Shown here: positions 25,704 to 26,244 of the stretch, piece by piece
Numbering within the stretch: the stretch's first letter is position 1
Layout of the letters: each line of letters opens with the position of its first letter
NCBI GenBank assembly: GCA_002701875.1
Contig: NZWI01000028.1
Location: 4,785-31,028 of the forward strand
Reading direction: 5' to 3'
Origin: Fidelibacterota bacterium
Lineage (GTDB): Bacteria; Fidelibacterota; Marinisomatia; Marinisomatales; TCS55
Length of the DNA: 26,244 bases
The notes under the pieces: generated by a model
Databases searched by the model: none
The model's input: only the letters and a program-made list of their open reading frames with translations
What the model was told of the DNA's origin: nothing
Translations under genes and position numbers: made by a program

Positions 25704-26244
25704 ACCACCAACTATTGGCATATTATTTGAGAATTCTGTTTTAAACTGTCCCTCCGAATCTTTGATTATCCAATAAGCTTCAAATCCATCTAAGGAATCA
25801 ATTAAAGCTTTACCTTCATCTAATGACATTACATTTAAAGCTGTAGCAAGGGCATCAGCATCTATGCAGGTTGGCCCAAGTACAGAAACCGAAGAAATAG
25901 ATGATTGTAATGCATGCCCATTTCTCGGATCAACTATATGAGAATATTTTTCATCATCAAATTCAAAAAAATTTCTGTAATTACCTGATGTAGCCATGGC
26001 TTTATTATTTAAAGCAATCACAGCAAGTATATCATCTCCAGGTTGATTCCCCACGACTGGTCTATCTATTCCAATTTTCCATTTGTACCCTTTATTATTT
26101 GCTCCAATTACCCGAACTTCTCCACCAACCTCTACCATAAATCTTAATAAATCTTTCGAAATCAAATATTCAAAAATTTGATCAACACCCCAACCTTTTG
26201 CAATAGCATTTACATCTATCATTTGACCTTTGGTTGTTTTTGAT
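25698..26244 (-). CDS. apbE: FAD:protein FMN transferase ApbE, N-terminus cut by window edge
   Basis: ApbE attaches FMN through a phosphoester to Ser/Thr of flavoproteins such as NqrB and NqrC. About 182 C-terminal residues are inside the window, of the usual 300-350. Visible motifs are KGQMIDVNAIAKGWGVDQ (the frame continues open through the Met at 26222 to the edge, so that Met is not the start), VEVGGEVRVIG, TSGNYRNFFE, HIVDPRNGH with the metal/flavin Asp, and the late IDADALATALNV. Its pairing with nqrM strongly suggests Na+-NQR as the target. The TAG stop lies within the overlap with the nqrM end. Confidence 0.93.
   Translation of the reverse strand, partial: SKTTKGQMIDVNAIAKGWGVDQIFEYLISKDLLRFMVEVGGEVRVIGANNKGYKWKIGIDRPVVGNQPGDDILAVIALNNKAMATSGNYRNFFEFDDEKYSHIVDPRNGHALQSSISSVSVLGPTCIDADALATALNVMSLDEGKALIDSLDGFEAYWIIKDSEGQFKTEFSNNMPIVGGL

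Noticed and set aside
1..26244. Mobile elements, CRISPR arrays, tRNA or rRNA genes, toxin-antitoxin or defence systems
   Set aside because: No transposase-like proteins, direct repeat arrays, tRNA cloverleaf sequences or toxin-like small pairs were found; the window is filled with housekeeping genes.

Overview
This is a gene-dense, AT-rich (roughly two-thirds A+T by eye) stretch of a free-living bacterial chromosome. It has 25 recognisable protein genes, almost no intergenic space, and no RNA gene, mobile element, CRISPR array or phage gene that I can see. All genes but one lie on the minus strand and run leftwards from about 26.2 kb to position 1. Heme export and cytochrome c maturation genes, a Na+-NQR maturation factor (nqrM), an ApbE flavin transferase, a Na+/H+ antiporter-like protein and c-di-AMP synthesis together suggest a respiring, Gram-negative, probably marine bacterium. 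The tight packing, low GC and gene content would fit a streamlined lineage such as Marinimicrobia/SAR406 or a relative of the FCB group, but this taxonomic guess is inference only.

Layout in the direction of transcription (right to left): partial apbE, facing the lone plus-strand gene nqrM tail to tail; a Na+/H+ antiporter-like membrane protein; PduO-type cobalamin adenosyltransferase; NrnA-type DHH phosphoesterase; ispH; pdxS and pdxT (PLP synthase); dxs; cstA-type transporter; methylmalonyl-CoA mutase large subunit; the cytochrome c maturation block ccmE-ccmF-ccmI-like-ccmA-ccmB-ccmC-ccmD; an archaeal-type (type II) glyceraldehyde-3-phosphate dehydrogenase; a glyoxalase-II-like hydrolase; a methylenetetrahydrofolate reductase of the long eukaryotic architecture; tilS; hpt; ftsH; folP; cdaA; and prfB, whose C-terminus is cut by the window edge.

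The genes form several functional sets. The cobalamin adenosyltransferase can supply coenzyme B12 to the mutase. dxs and ispH are the first and last steps of the MEP isoprenoid pathway. pdxS/pdxT make PLP. The ccm genes form a heme-attachment system whose CcmE carries Cys-x3-Tyr in place of the classical His-x3-Tyr and which has no ccmG/ccmH here, as in 'system I*'. apbE, nqrM and the antiporter point to sodium-based energetics. tilS-hpt-ftsH-folP-cdaA is a common bacterial housekeeping neighbourhood. Neighbouring genes are repeatedly joined by one-base stop/start overlaps (five TAATG and one TAGTG), suggesting extensive translational coupling.

The most unusual items are the MTHFR with a fused C-terminal domain like the SAM-sensing domain of eukaryotic MTHFR, the type II GAPDH translationally coupled to ccmD, the Cys-type CcmE, a tiny ccmD gene, and the intact programmed +1 frameshift site in prfB. 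I found no wholly new multi-gene system.
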